Below are positions 21,161-33,587 of a stretch of 64,000 nucleotides of DNA, piece after piece. Source of the stretch: Mikania micrantha. Its lineage: Eukaryota; Streptophyta; Magnoliopsida; Asterales; Asteraceae. The position numbers were made by a program, and so were the translations under genes. The notes beneath the pieces were generated by a model. That model saw only the letters and a program-made list of their open reading frames with translations. It ran no database searches and had not been told where the DNA came from. Within the stretch, counting starts at the first letter, position 1. Each line of letters starts with the position of its first letter. The stretch is from positions 46,619,935-46,683,934 of the forward strand of contig CM018695.1 of NCBI GenBank assembly GCA_009363875.1, written 5' to 3'.

Positions 21161-23237
21161 TGTCACACCCCGAGCCGGCGGGCTGGATCGACTTTCCGTC
21201 GGGCGGAAGGTTCCCGGGGCGTGATATCGTTGTGATAATCGAGATGATCAGATTGTTTGTATAGCACATGATATATAAATGAGAAAATGCTAACATGATA
21301 TTGCTACAGAATTACAAAGTTAAATTACATTGTTGTATTCATAATTTAACTAAGTAATTCTACCAAAAAGAATCATTGCGTTTCTATCTTGTAACTGCAC
21401 AAGATGTACAAAAGATGATTCACTGTTTGTCATACAAAAGTATGTTCAACACAAAATGCAGCTAGGTCTTCTATAAGCCCACTAGCTAGGTTTCTGAATG
21501 CTGGTGACTAAACCTGTTCGTCACCTGAGAAAACATGCATTTAAACAAAGTCAACACTAGGTTGGTGAGTTCATAAGTTTGATAATTGAAAACCATTTAT
21601 TTATTGTCATCCATGTTCACAATGTTACACACGAGTCTTGTTTAGGAATAGTTGATTTGTCACTCATCACGTCGTCTCCATAGTTATATTTACAAACAGT
21701 ATTTCATCCTCTCAGTTATGCTTATATATAGGGCATATGTAGGGGAAAAAGCCCCAGCCAACATCCCACCACATAATTGATAGAACTCCACACCACTTGC
21801 GACACAACTATGGATACCCATTTCATTTCACTCATAAATCCCCAAGTATGATTACCCCAATATTTATAAAAGAAACTTAATCATCTTTGTTAACTATTCC
21901 TTACGAAATAGCCCGGCGTGTAAGATATCCCATTATGTGAAAAAAGAGATGTAATGATCTCTGTTAGCTATTCCTTACGGATTAGCCTGGCATGTAAGAT
22001 ATCCTCCTTGATATATAGGGCAAAACTTCAAAGTTTTAGTAGTTAATCATTTCTGATTAACCCGGAATGTAAGATATCCCCCAAGTATAATTGTTCCCAA
22101 TAATAGAAAAAGAGGTAATTATCTCTGTTAGCTATTCCTTATGGATTAGCCCGGCGTGTAAGATATCCTCCTCGATACCTAGAGCAAAACTTACTAGTTT
22201 TAGTAGTTAACCATTTCTGATTAATCCAGTGTGTAAGATATCCCCCAAATATATCTAGAGCGAGACTAAATAGTCTTTGTGACTGTCAGTACTGCACAGT
22301 CCGGTTTGTAAGATATCTTTCCCATAATATCTAGAAGTAAGAAAGTTTGGAGTGTAAGGTATCCTCCCCATGATACCTAGATTGAGACATAAATATCCCA
22401 GTAGTTGTCATTTCGGACCAACCCGGTGTGTAAGATATCCCCCTCAATATCTATTTGAATGAATTAGCTCCCAAAACCATTAGAGTGTTAATAATTAGAA
22501 TGTTATTGTATGCCATGCTCGGTATGTTTCTTATAGGTCGAGTCAACTTCATTTGAATAAAAGTAAGGTTATGACTCTTTTAGTGTGATGCTTATTAGGA
22601 ATGATGTAACCGTTATGATTGTTTACATAAGTTAACCAAGTATCCCAGGCTTACTACTATAGGATCCCCAGAACCCTATTCCAAAGGTATGATTTATTAC
22701 AACCCGCTGATTAGTAGTTAATGTTTGATGTACTCAGTGATAATCACAATAGTGATCCCTATGTTATGAGTTCTCATGTTTCAACCATGTGTGCTAAGAT
22801 CTTGTCTTAGTACTAGTGGTTGCATGTGTAGGGAATGACATCCCAAAAGTATGTTATCATGATATCCTCCTCGATATCACAAGTAATGGTCTCAACTGTT
22901 ATCTCTACGTTGTGTGATCTTATTGACTTTAACATAGTGTTGTAAGAACTTGTCTTAATACACGATGTTAGTTATGTGTGAATTATCTTATAATCATGAA
23001 GTTATGTTATCACGAATATCATTCTTGTTGATTGTAATTGTTATCAACATGTTACCACTTGATTATCCGGTTGTTCATTCGTGTAGGAATAATAAAATGC
23101 TATAAGATATAATCTTACAACTAGTATTATTCTATTGTTTTGATAAGTCATGAGACTATATTAGCATGTGTCATCCTAGCTATCTCAGATATGATGATGA
23201 TCAGACAAGCAAGCATGCAATGATAAACGATAATAAG
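21161..23237 (-). mobile_element. Tekay-type solo LTR, left part
   Basis: Begins tgtcacaccccgagccggcg. It is homologous to the LTRs of the complete Tekay element at 46665 and 54576 (shared ataatcgaratgatcagatt and acaaagttaaattacattg). Its first 2 kb contain a tandemly repetitive section (about 21850-22460) of gtaagatatccyccy with tagctattccttacg units. It is interrupted at 23237 by the SIRE copia element and continues at 34217-36459. The 5-bp target gggat flanks the whole solo LTR (21156-21160 and 36460-36464). There is no internal region, so the element was lost by LTR-LTR recombination. Confidence 0.9.
21850..22460. repeat. Degenerate tandem repeat in Tekay solo LTR
   Basis: Six to eight imperfect units of about 90-100 bp, each with taagatatcc, an agcccggcgtg-like phrase and a gttagctattcctta-like phrase. 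The corresponding part of the complete element's LTRs does not show this expansion. Confidence 0.65.
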
Positions 23238-23866
23238 TGTAGGACCAAGTTTGGAGCTCGGAAACAATCCGATTCCAATGGATATCTACTCGACAGCCAC
23301 TGGAATAGTGCGGAATCCTATTCCAGGTTTTTCCAATAGAAACCAACAGCAACCGTGGTGATCCGAAGGTGTAGAAAGGACGTTTGAGTGTAAATCGAAC
23401 ACCATGGGTTGAGAATCGAACTTGGACCATCAATGGCCGCTCAGATCTTCTAGGGTTTGACACTAGGTTCTGTGGGAAGAAGGAGGGCTCAGGAAAGTTA
23501 GGTTTGAAATGATTTGAACTTGTATTTATAGACTGTAGTCATTCGGCCGAATGAGTGGCCGAAGTAGCTCATTCGGTGAATGACTATGTCAAATGGACAT
23601 GTCATTCGAATGAGACATTCGACGAATGACTCATTCGATCGCCTATGTCATTCACTAGGGCGTTCATTCGGTGAATGACTTCATTCGTAGAGTCATTCGC
23701 CTGAATGGTCAGAATTCATTCTCACATATTAATAAACCAAATCAAACAATCATATAATCAATATTAAACATTAAGAACAATATATAAAGACAAATTCCAT
23801 TAATATAACTTAAACTTTACATGATGGATAATACATAATTGAACTAGAGACATACGTGCATCTACA
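23238..23866 (-). repeat. SIRE copia 3' LTR
   Basis: 629 bp, nearly identical to 33588-34216, with a handful of differences such as caatggata/caacggata and ccaatagaaac/ccaatcgaaac. On the minus strand tctataaatacaag (about 23520-23533) is a TATA-like element. A cluster of cattcg and cgaatga palindromes fills about 23530-23715. Confidence 0.93.
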
Positions 23867-23878
23867 AACTCTTTCTTG
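23867..23878 (-). promoter_or_regulatory. SIRE copia polypurine tract
   Basis: The minus strand reads ccaagaaagagtt directly before the 3' LTR (tgtagatgc). Purine-rich and correctly placed. Confidence 0.6.
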
Positions 23879-23886
23879 GACCTAGT

Positions 23887-26292
23887 TCAATCTTTGGAAG
23901 TGTCTTTCCTGAAATACTTTTCTGAAATTGCTTTCCAGTCTGCTCCAGCATGAATCTTGAAAATACTACAGAGACGGATCACCCTCATGAATTGTAGTGC
24001 CTGTACCATGTCTTTAACATCAAAGAAAATCTGATGTCGAAATAAATCTTGGACATCTTTGTGTGACAAGTTAGTCAACCACATCGGGTCAAATATACGT
24101 TCCGTCTCCCATTTCTTCTCCTTGCACATGACAATCACAGCTTCTCCACTTCGCCCATCGTAATACCACCATCGGAAGCCCTCGATAAAGTCTTGTCGCA
24201 TCTTCCTTAATGGAATCTTCTTCAAAACTTTAGGAGGAAGCCACTTCAGGATAACTTTATGTTTTTGAGTATCTCCATCTATCTCTGGCAAGTAATATCT
24301 TTTAGGCTGTTGGGGTTGAAAGTTTACCCATCTCTTCCTGTATTCGTACTGAAGTTGTCGAGGAAACCAGTGACAGTCAATGCTAGGATCTGATCACTGA
24401 AATCAGTGACAATCAATGCTAGGATCTTGCTGAGCAGATCGAGCTCGCTGATCAGCTCTCTGATCAGCAGCCTGAAGAAGCAAGGTATCCTGCTCCTCTA
24501 CCCGCTGAGTGAGCTGGGAAATAAACAGTTCCTACTCCTTATTCTTTTCTTGTTCCATGCTCCTCTCCATCAATCTAAGTACCATACTGTTTAGTGTGCT
24601 CAGCTGATCAACAACTGAAACCATAGGTATGAACGTGTCAGCTCGTGAAGTGGAGGGACCAGTAGAGGCAGCAGTAAATAGAGGAGTCTGAGAAACCAAG
24701 GTGGTTAGAGGGGCAATAGTGGTGCGTGTAGGAGTTGCCCTTGACCGGATCAATGAAGAAACTGCAGTTGCAGCCACTAATGTAACAGTAGTGGTGGCAG
24801 CAACTGACAGTTCTGATCTCCTCTGACAGAGGAACCTAGCTCTCTTCCTCCTGCCAGCAGGAGATGTAGTGGACTGAATGGCAGCAACAGAAATAGCTGC
24901 AGTTGCTGGAGCAGAGGAACGAGGAGGAGGTGAAATATCAAACTCAGGAATAACAGAAGGATCAGTTATCTCCTCCATCTCAGATTCACTCCGCTTCCTC
25001 TTTCTCTTCATTAATCTACCACCTATCCATACACTCTCAAACTCATCATCTGGAGTGTCTTCTGAATCAGAACATTCAGCTTCATCAGCACCTGCTTCAC
25101 CACCTTCATCACTTGAGTCACCTGACTCAATTCTGTTTTCAGTTGGTAAGGATCTAGTCAGATTAACTGGAGCAGATGTAGTTGCTGTAGAAGTAGTCAT
25201 GAAATCCAACTCTAATAAAGAATCAACATCCATATTATCTTCTTCTACTGTAGATAAACTAACTCCACCACTTGCACTCACATCACCAGCATCTACCCCA
25301 CTAACATCAATCATGCTAACATCAACAACAGAGATGATATCACCAGCAACAGTACTAGATCTAACAACAGCTGAACTCACACCAACACTAGCACTTGCAC
25401 CACCACCACCTGCACCACTAGCAAGATCAATGTCATCATTAGGAACAATAATGTCCTCTACTTTTGAATCAGAATCCTCATGTCTCCATCTTCTACCAAT
25501 CAGAGCTATGTAATCAGGCCTAGAGAGATGCCCAAACAATGATCGTACGGCTGGCTTCCTATCTTTTCCTCTGTATGACAATACTCTGTTTAGAGTAGTG
25601 TCATTCATGTGCTCCAAGCGTAAGATATCAACATTGATCTTCGGCAGATTAGGCAACTGTGCGTCAATCAACTGCTGCAAGAATCTAGGATACATTAAGA
25701 ACTTCTTGTCCCCTTTCAGAGTCACATTCTCCTTCAAATGTGAGAAGACCATTTCTGAGAAGTTGAATGGCAGGTTCAGTACAAGTGCAACAAAGGCACA
25801 CTGTATGGTCTCTCTCATGTCATCAAATCCTCCTCTCCTTGACCCAAGGCAATGAATAAGTACATGTGCTAAGTACTTGAATTGAGGAGACATATATGCC
25901 TTGTTCAGGATCCAGACTCCAAGGTCACCCTCATACTTGCACCTCATCAAGCAGCCTCGAACTAAATAACGATCTAGAAGATACGGCTGGTCAGGTGCAT
26001 CTTGGAAACCACAAACTCTTCTGATGTGTTCAGCAGAAATGACCACATCCTGTCCACGAACTTTGCCTCGAATAACTGTAGGCTCAGCTTTACAGTCGAT
26101 GTCAGCAGATGCCCAGAAGTCTTGCTGATGTGAAATGTATAGCACATGTAAAGTTGAGATGGCAGTGAAAATCCTGGACTGCCTCAAAAAGGTGATAATC
26201 TCTGTGTAATGTCGTGCATTTGGTGTAGTGAGATCCAAATGAGCACAAATGTTGTTCTTCGTCACCGATTTGTATCCAGCCATTCTGAACAT
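23887..26292 (-). pseudogene. SIRE additional ORF behind pol, unknown function
   Basis: In the sense of pol, between pol and the 3' LTR, where Sireviruses carry an env-like gene. One frame runs 802 codons, broken by a TAG at 24532 and two stops within a 36-nt tandem duplication near 24375-24415. The N-terminal ~280 residues are globular, with RIFTAISTLHVLYISHQQDFW, VRGQDVVISAEHIRRVCGF and a conserved KKFLMYPRFLQQLIDAQLP stretch. I recognise this as a family common in daisy-family copia elements and often mislabelled longin-like. The middle is Ser/Thr/Ala- and acidic-rich with basic RKRKR patches; a Gln-rich stretch follows. The last ~130 residues are a second basic/aromatic domain (FRWWYYDGRSGEAVIVMC). 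No signal peptide or membrane helix is evident, so a classical envelope role is not supported. Confidence 0.7.
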
Positions 26293-26299
26293 CAGATAA

Positions 26300-26787
26300 A
26301 GACATGTTAGAACAATTCAGTTGCACAAAATACAGAAATCAGAACAAAGAAACATTGGAACCAGTTTGGCCGAATGAAGTTGATTTGGATGAATGAACTC
26401 ATTGGTCGAATCATTCATTCGCCGAATAAACCTCATTCGCCGAATGAGCTATGTGCTGACTTAGCCATTCGTCGAATGAGCCACTCGCCGAATGAGCTTC
26501 ACTCGCCTGTCTGTTCAAGTTCAAATCCCCTTTTTAACAAAATGTTCGAATCAGCTCACAAAATTCATATATTCAAGCTCATAATCAACCGATTAAGAGT
26601 TTTAAAACAGATCTTTTGTGATTTAGATGTCATTTAGACCATCTATTTAAAGGGCGATGTCTAAAACCCTAAAACTCTAAGATACAAGCTGTTTTTGAGT
26701 TTTTGGTTAAGATAAAGAAAATAGGCAAGAGAACTAAATGAAATAAAAAGATAAATCAAAACAAAAACTATGTAAGAAAGTTGATGA
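26300..26787. repeat. SIRE spacer between pol and extra ORF with ATTCG palindromes
   Basis: 26370-26510 has a dense cluster of gaatga, cattcg and gccgaatga units (for example cattcgccgaat, cattcgtcgaatgag). The remainder is AT-rich. No gene is seen. Confidence 0.7.
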
Positions 26788-28943
26788 TCATTTGTTAGAT
26801 TCAGATGAAGGTAGGACTTCATCCTTTTGGAAAACACCATTAGCCAATAACAGATATAAGAATCTGGATTTATCAAAAGCTTTTGTGAAAAGATCGGCTT
26901 TCTGGTGATCGGTGTGGATTTTAACAACATCGATTAATTTCTTTTCAAAACAATCACGTATAAAATGATATTTAATGTCGATGTGTTTGTTTTTGAGTGC
27001 TGGACCGGATTCTTAGTGACAGTTATGGTAGCAGTATTATCAACATATATAGGAGTGTTAGAAAAATGTAACCCATAGTCCCTGAGTTGCTGTTGGATCC
27101 AGATGATCTGTGAACAGCAACTAGCAGCAGCAATATATTCAGCTTCACAGGTTGAAGTAGACACCGACGTCTGCTTCTTGCACTGCCAGGTAACTAAGCG
27201 AGTTCCAAAGAACTGACATCCTGCGGACGTTGACTTGTAATCTCTCTTGCATCCACCATAATCTGAATCACTGTATGCAGTAAGCTCAAAATTATCATCA
27301 TTAGGGTACCATAAGCCATGATTCGGTGTACCCTTCAGATAACGCATAATCCGTTTCACAGCAATCAGATGTGACACTCTTGGTTTTGATTGATAGCGAG
27401 CACACAAACATGTGGCGAACATGATGTCTGGCCGAGAAGCAGTTAGATACATCAGAGAGCCAATCATTTCTCGGTACAGAGTGGCATCAATTAACTCCCC
27501 CTTTTCATCTGGCGTAATCCCGTGATTAACAGCCAGCGGGGTACCAGCAGGTTTCGCATCAGACATACTGAACCGGCTCAGTACGTCACCAACATATTTG
27601 GTCTGATGAATGAAAATGCCTGCCTTAGACTGATCCACCTGTAATCCCAGAAAAAATTTCATCTCTCCCATTGAGCTCATCTCGAACTTCTCCTTCATAA
27701 CCTTCTCAAACTCCTTGCACAGACTATCATTTGTGGAACCGAAAATGATATCGTCCACATACACTTGTACCAAGAGTAGATCACCATCTTTTTCTCTAAT
27801 AAACAGTGTACAGTCAATGACACCTCTTCTGAACCCGTTTTTCAGAAGGTGAGTAGAGAGTGTCTCAAACCATGTGCGTGGTGCTTGACATAATCCATAT
27901 AATGCCTTGTCTAGCTTGTAGACTTGGTCACGATGTACTAGATCCTCAAACCCGGGAGGTTGACTGACATACACTGTTTCACTTATCACACCATGAAGGA
28001 ATGCACTCTTGACATCCATTTGATAGACTTTAAACTTTTTGAATGATGCATATGCCAAGAAGATACGAATTGCTTCAAGTCGAGCAACTGGTGCAAACAC
28101 TTCATTATAATCCAACCCTTCAATCTGTCTGAACCCTTGAACCACCAAACGTGCCTTGTTTCTAACAATGATTCCATGATCATCCTTTTTGCAACGAAGA
28201 ACCCATCTAGTGCTTATCACTTTTGCACCTTTTGGTATGTCAACAAGTTGCCAGACACCTAATTTCTTGAATTGTAGGAGTTCCTCTTGCATTGCATCAA
28301 CCCACGATTCCTTTAAGGCTTCAGTGACGGTACATGGTTCAACCTGGGAGATAAAACAGGAATGGGCACAAAAGCTTACATATGCAAAATCAAGAATGTC
28401 GGCAAGTCCCCCTGAAGAAAGCTGATGCCTGGTCTTAACCCCATCTAAGGGACTCCCAATAATGTTCTCTTGAGGATGAATACGATTAACTCTTCCAACC
28501 GGATGAGGAGGGACCTCAACCTGTGGATCTAGATTGTTCAAATTCAAATCCTCAAGATGAGGTACAAGATCATCAACATTTGGTCCGGGAGCAGCAGGCT
28601 GAACAAGAATATCATATGTGTCCGAACTGTCATCATTTGTCTGTACTGTAGGAATTGAGGTAGATGAAGGGTGCACTGGTTCATCAGGTGCATTTTGTGC
28701 ATCATATAACATCTGAACTGCAACATCTTCATCCGAGGACATGGGAGGCATATTGAAAGAATCAAAGAGACCCGAATAATCAAACATCCAATCTAGGCCT
28801 TTACCAGGTGGGGGCATACAATATCTCTGAACATCAACATGGTACCACTCTTTTACATTCTGAGTGGATCTGTTATATAACCTTTTGTTTGGAGTACTGT
28901 ACCCAAGAAAGTACCCTTCTTCCACCTTCTCATTGAACTTGCC
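26788..28943 (-). pseudogene. SIRE copia reverse transcriptase and RNase H
   Basis: A long frame of 663 codons (28925-26934) encodes the integrase-RT linker, RT (TRWVLRCKKDDHGIIVRNKA, YQMDVKSAFLHG, YGLCQAPRTWF, catalytic YVDDIIFGSTN) and RNase H (TAYSDSDYGGCKRDYKSTSA, STCEAEYIAAASC). A 1-nt shift near 27005 displaces the last ~70 codons, which continue as IKYHFIRDCFEKK and HTDHQKADLFTKAFDK to a stop at 26788. A TAG at 28944 separates this frame from integrase. RT and RNase H catalytic residues are intact. Confidence 0.93.
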
Positions 28944-30115
28944 CTACTCGTGTTTCTTAAGCATCGTGCACGGTGCACCGAAAGGTTCAAGATACTTAAG
29001 ATTTGGCTTTCTGTTATGAAGCAGTTCAAAACAAGTCTTCCCATGTCTCTTCACTATCAAGACCCTGTTCAGTGTGTAGCAAGCATTAGCTACAACTTCA
29101 TTCCAGAACTGAACTGGAAGAGATGAATCAGCAAGCATAGTCCTAGCAGCCTCAATCAATGTCTTGTTTTTCCTCTCAGCAACACCATTCATTTGAGGGA
29201 CATACGGAGCACTAAATTGTTGAACAATGCCCCGTGCATTACAAAAGTTCTCCATGTTGTGGTTCTTGAACTCCGTCCCATTGTCGGTTCCGATTATCCG
29301 AATCTTTAGCTTATAAAGAGATTCAAGTTTTGTAACCAACACTTGAATGCAGTCAAAAGTTTCAGATCTTAGAAAGAAAACCCAAGAGTATCTGGAATAT
29401 TCATCAGTGATGACAAGACAGTATTGATCCCCAGCTATACTCTTGCGGTTAATAGGACCAAAAAGATCCATATGGAGAAGCTCAAGTGGAACATTGATTG
29501 AGTGATACTTCTTTGGTCTGTGAGACTGCTTGACTTGCTTTCCCCTTTTGCAGGATACACAGACATCAGACAGCTTGAAATTCTTCAGACTAACCCCTTC
29601 AACCAAATTGTTGTGTACCAGGTGATTCATCTTTCGCAGACTCAAATGACCCATCCTATTATGCCAAAGAATTGAATCTTTCTCAGTTGCCTTTGACATA
29701 AAACATGAATTGTGGAGGATGTAGTTGAAGCTGTGGTCATATTGAGTACATATAAGTCTTGCTTCCTGGGGGCTGACATCAAGATCCAATCTTCAGGGAT
29801 GGTAACATCTTGCTTTAGAATGTAGCATTTGGAGTCATCAAAAAGAACTTTGTACTTTTTATCACAAATCAGTGATACTGAAAGAAGATTATTCTCCAAT
29901 TGCTTGACATATCTGACTTTGTCAAATGAAACTTGCCCGTTTGATAAAATTCCCTCTCCTGTGATAAAACCACCTTTGTCACCAACAAAAGCAACATATC
30001 CACCATGAACTGAATTCACATTGGTGAGCAGCGATATATCACCAGTCATGTGTCTGGAAGCCTCACTATCAACAATCCAAGAGCTGTTAAGAGCAGCTGT
30101 TGGGGCAACCTGCAC
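28944..30115 (-). pseudogene. SIRE copia protease and integrase
   Basis: Protease: SSWIVDSEASRHMTGD near 30085-30040 has Asp-Ser-Glu where copia proteases have Asp-Ser-Gly, a likely inactivating Gly-to-Glu change. A frameshift near 29705 leads into integrase: the HHCC module (WHNRMGHLSLRK ... CVSCKRGKQ), Asp in LLHMDLFGP, Asp in IIGTDNGTEFKN and Glu in NGVAERKNKTLIE. The frame closes with a TAG at 28944. Pol starts one nucleotide ahead of the gag frame (gag stop at 30129), which may be a programmed +1 step or simple decay. Confidence 0.88.
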
Positions 30116-30128
30116 AAAAATGAAACAA

Positions 30129-33050
30129 TTAGTTTATTTTGGGAACCCAAGCCTTTACAGTCTTGGGTTGACCCAAAGATTCTCGGATCCAAACATCGAT
30201 CCATTTACCATCATGAACAACCTTGTCTATAGTAGGTAAAACTGAAGTCTCAGAAGACTTGACTTTCCAGACTGCATTTTTACTGAAAGAGTTTTTCAGA
30301 TAAATGGATGATGGCTTTGCTTGATGAACATTAATCACTCTGGGAACATCCAATCCCATCAGTTTCCCTTTACCCTTGTCTAAAGATTTAACCTGTCCTG
30401 TCAGTTTGGGTTTTGTCTGAACTGATTTAGATTCAAATTTAACAGATTTGACAAAAACCTGATTTTGTTTTCTAGGTGGTGCAACCTTTGGTGTAATCAA
30501 CTGTGGACAACATCTGACTATGTGTCCAGGTGCACCACACTCAAAACAAACTCTGTCACCCTTTTTATGAAAATGTTTTAATTCAGAAAAAGACTGCCCT
30601 TTTGATTTAAAAACATTTGTTTTGGACTTATCCTGATTAAAACCCAAACCCTTTTTCCCATTAGGAACAAGATTGTCAATTTTGTTTGACACACAAGCTT
30701 TATTCTCTTGTGAAGCTTTCACAAAACTTAAGGCTTGATAAATTTTTGAAGATGAGATTGGGTCACCTTTCATGACAACTGGTGACTGATTCTGAACAGT
30801 AACATAATCTGATGAATCATCATATTCATCCTCAGTATTGAAGACCCAATCTTCAACAATTCCTTCCACACAAGATTCCTCTGACAAGAAGGAACCCTCA
30901 TTAGTAATCATTCCAATTGGATCAATTACTAGTGGAGTTTTAACTTGGAAATCTTTAACATCTTTGTCATCTGGTGAATTGACAAAGCTGTTTAAGATTG
31001 GTGGAGGACATTGTTGATAGCTCACTTTTCCCTTACCCTTCTGATCAGTCCCTTTACTGATCATGTGCTCAATGATATAAGAAGAGCTTTCATAGCTCTT
31101 GAGCTTTTGACCTAAGGTCTCATAGTCACACTCGACTATGTCTAACTTCTTCTTTATCTCATTGATGGTATTGAGATAAGAAGTGATAGCATCTTTCTTG
31201 TTTAGAACAGCAATCTCAGCCTCATGAAGTTGTCTGTTTAAAAGTTCAATTTTAGCTTGAAAATCCTTTTCATTAGATTTTAAAACTTTGTTTGCCTCAA
31301 TACATTGGTTGAGATCACTGATCAAATCAGCATTGTTAGTCTGATAAGCAAGCACCTTGCTATCAAGGTCAACACACTTAAAACTAGTAAAGTGAGAAGA
31401 AGAACAATCATCAGATACCTGATCAGACTGTGAAGATGCAGCAGGAGTAGCAGATGAATTTACCATTAAAGCAAACTGAGCAGTAGGTTTTTTAATGTCA
31501 ACATCAGAATCAGCTGGAGTATCTGAATCTGACGAGCTTTCTGATACTGAACCCAATGATTCTTCTCCAGAAGTAGTTTCTACAAATTGATCAACCAACT
31601 TGTGAATCTTAGCAACACATGCTTTATCTTGTCCTCCCTGGTCAGAATTGAATCTGAAATCCCAATTTTCACCTTCATCCTGTTGTACCATCAATGCTTT
31701 GCCTGCATTTCAAGAACTTGTTTGAGCAAAAAAATCAATAGGAACAAGTCTTCTCTCTGAATTTGCTATAGAAGACTTTTGATGATGAAACGGATTATTG
31801 TTTCCAGCTTTTCATGGATGTTTGCATTGTCTGGCAAAGTGACCCTTCTCCCCACAGTTGTAACAGGTGACAAATGACATATCAAATCAAAACTTAGACT
31901 CCTTGTTCAGATTTATGTCCTTTCCAGTTCTTTTCACAAACTCCATTGCCCTTCTCACAGCACTGGCCAAAGCCCACATGATATCTATCCTTTCCATATC
32001 ATCTGAGTCTATCTGACAATAATCATCATTGGTCAGATAAGGATTGCCAATCTGTCCAGCTACTAAACCATCATAGGAGCTGACAAGAGTAGACAAAAGA
32101 CCCATGTGCTCCTTGGCAATCTCTACAGTCACTTTATCAAAGTTGTCTGTCTTTAGACTGGTGACTGGTTGATGATGTTCCTTCTGAGAGCTGGATGAGG
32201 AGGAAGACTGACTAAAATGAAACTGATTGGAAGATGGAACTTCAATAGTCTGAGAAACAAATGCAGTCTTCAGTGGAGCATGAGAAGATGATTTCTCGAC
32301 AGTCGGAGTAGAATAGTACAATGAAGGATCCTGGACTTGAGCAACTCTCTTAGCCTTCCACTTGTTCTCTATATCTTGCTCTTTCAGCTTCTGAATAAAA
32401 TAATTTATGTCCATATGTGCCATCATCTCATTCTGCTTAAGTACCATAAAAAATGACTCCCACTTTGGAGGTAAAGCATCTGCCAAACATTGGATCTTCT
32501 CCTGAGTAGTAGTCTTGACTTCATGATTGAACAATTCACTCAAAAGATGGTAGAATCTGGCAATCAAATCATCCAATGATTCATTTCCTGCATACATGAA
32601 GCTGTTGGAATCCTTCCTCAGTGCTTTAGACTTGATATTCTTCATAGCATCATTGCCCTTATATCTCTGCTGCAAAGCATCCCACTTATTCTTAGAGGAT
32701 GTAAACTGTCTGAACTGATGGAAAATATCAGTGGCAATGGACTGAGATAGAATAGCATAAGCTTTCTTCTCATAATCATAAAGCTATGTGACTAGCATAG
32801 GAGTTCCATCTTCATTCAGAGGCCTCAGATAACCTCCTTTAATCATCACCCATAAGTTAGTATCCACTCCATTGATGTGAATCTCAAATCTGTATTTCCA
32901 GTGTGGATAGTCATCTAAGGATAACAACTTGGGAGCTTTATTAGAGTTCCCTGTCTCAATCTCAGTCAACAACAACGTTTGAATACGATGATTCTGGTTC
33001 ACCATCAATGCCAAGTCTTCCATAGAGTCAAGAACAAAAGTTTCCAACAC
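30129..33050 (-). pseudogene. SIRE copia gag, long form with two zinc knuckles
   Basis: A single frame runs from 33050 to 30129 with in-frame stops at 32784, 31887, about 31812 and about 31710. The N-terminal gag domain (SLDDYPHWKYRFEIHING, YKGNDAMKNIKSKALRKD, DALPPKWESFFMVLKQNE) is followed by a Ser-rich linker, a first knuckle CYNCGEKGHFARQC (about 31860), a long Lys/Glu/Asn coiled coil and a second knuckle CFECGAPGHIVRCC (about 30555-30515). A basic tail ends at KAWVPKIN. Gag would form the particle and bind RNA. The exceptionally long C-terminal part after the first knuckle is typical of Sireviruses. Confidence 0.88.
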
Positions 33051-33059
33051 TTAGAAAAA

Positions 33060-33570
33060 TTTCAAATCACAGGGCCGAATGATATTGCTAATCCCGAATG
33101 ACGGGGACCGAATGTAATAAAACAGGCGAATGAACAAAATCTGGCAAATGAGAATGAGTATGACAGTTTCGCCGAATGAGTATGCCGAATAATGCTATTC
33201 GCCGAATGAGTGGTCGAATGAAGGCTATTCGCCGAATGAATGTGTCGAATGGAGCTATTCGGCGAATGAAGGTGATTCGGCCAAACTTATTCGGCCGCCA
33301 TGCTCATTCGGGCGATCTGGGGTTTTCAGCAACAAAAATTGCGATAACTTCGGATTTTAACCAAATCTATGCACCAAATTTGATACATAACACCATGACA
33401 AGATTACCAACTAATTGGGATGAATGTTTTGATAAAAACACCACAAAAACCAACTGATTTTGAATGAAACAGTAACTTAGGGGACAAGAAAACCAGGGTT
33501 TTTGAAGATTTCGAACAACTAATTTGAGATTTGATGATTTAGACTGGAAATCGAGTAGAATCAAGAGCCA
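33060..33570. repeat. SIRE 5' untranslated leader with ATTCG palindromes
   Basis: Between the primer-binding site and gag on the minus strand. At 33075-33315 cgccgaatga, ctattcgccgaat and aatggagctattcgg units recur about every 15-30 bp. The rest (33316-33570) is plain leader sequence. Confidence 0.7.
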
Positions 33571-33572
33571 AA

Positions 33573-33584
33573 GCTCTGATACCA
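33573..33584 (-). promoter_or_regulatory. SIRE primer-binding site (tRNA iMet type)
   Basis: The minus strand reads TGGTATCAGAGC, complementary to the 3' end of initiator Met tRNA, 3 nt inside the 5' LTR (which ends at 33588 on this strand). Confidence 0.9.
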
Positions 33585-33587
33585 CTT

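Noticed and set aside
24878..25513. Plus-strand ORF of 211 codons opposite the SIRE extra ORF
   Set aside because: Ser/Thr-rich shadow of the low-complexity middle of the minus-strand frame.
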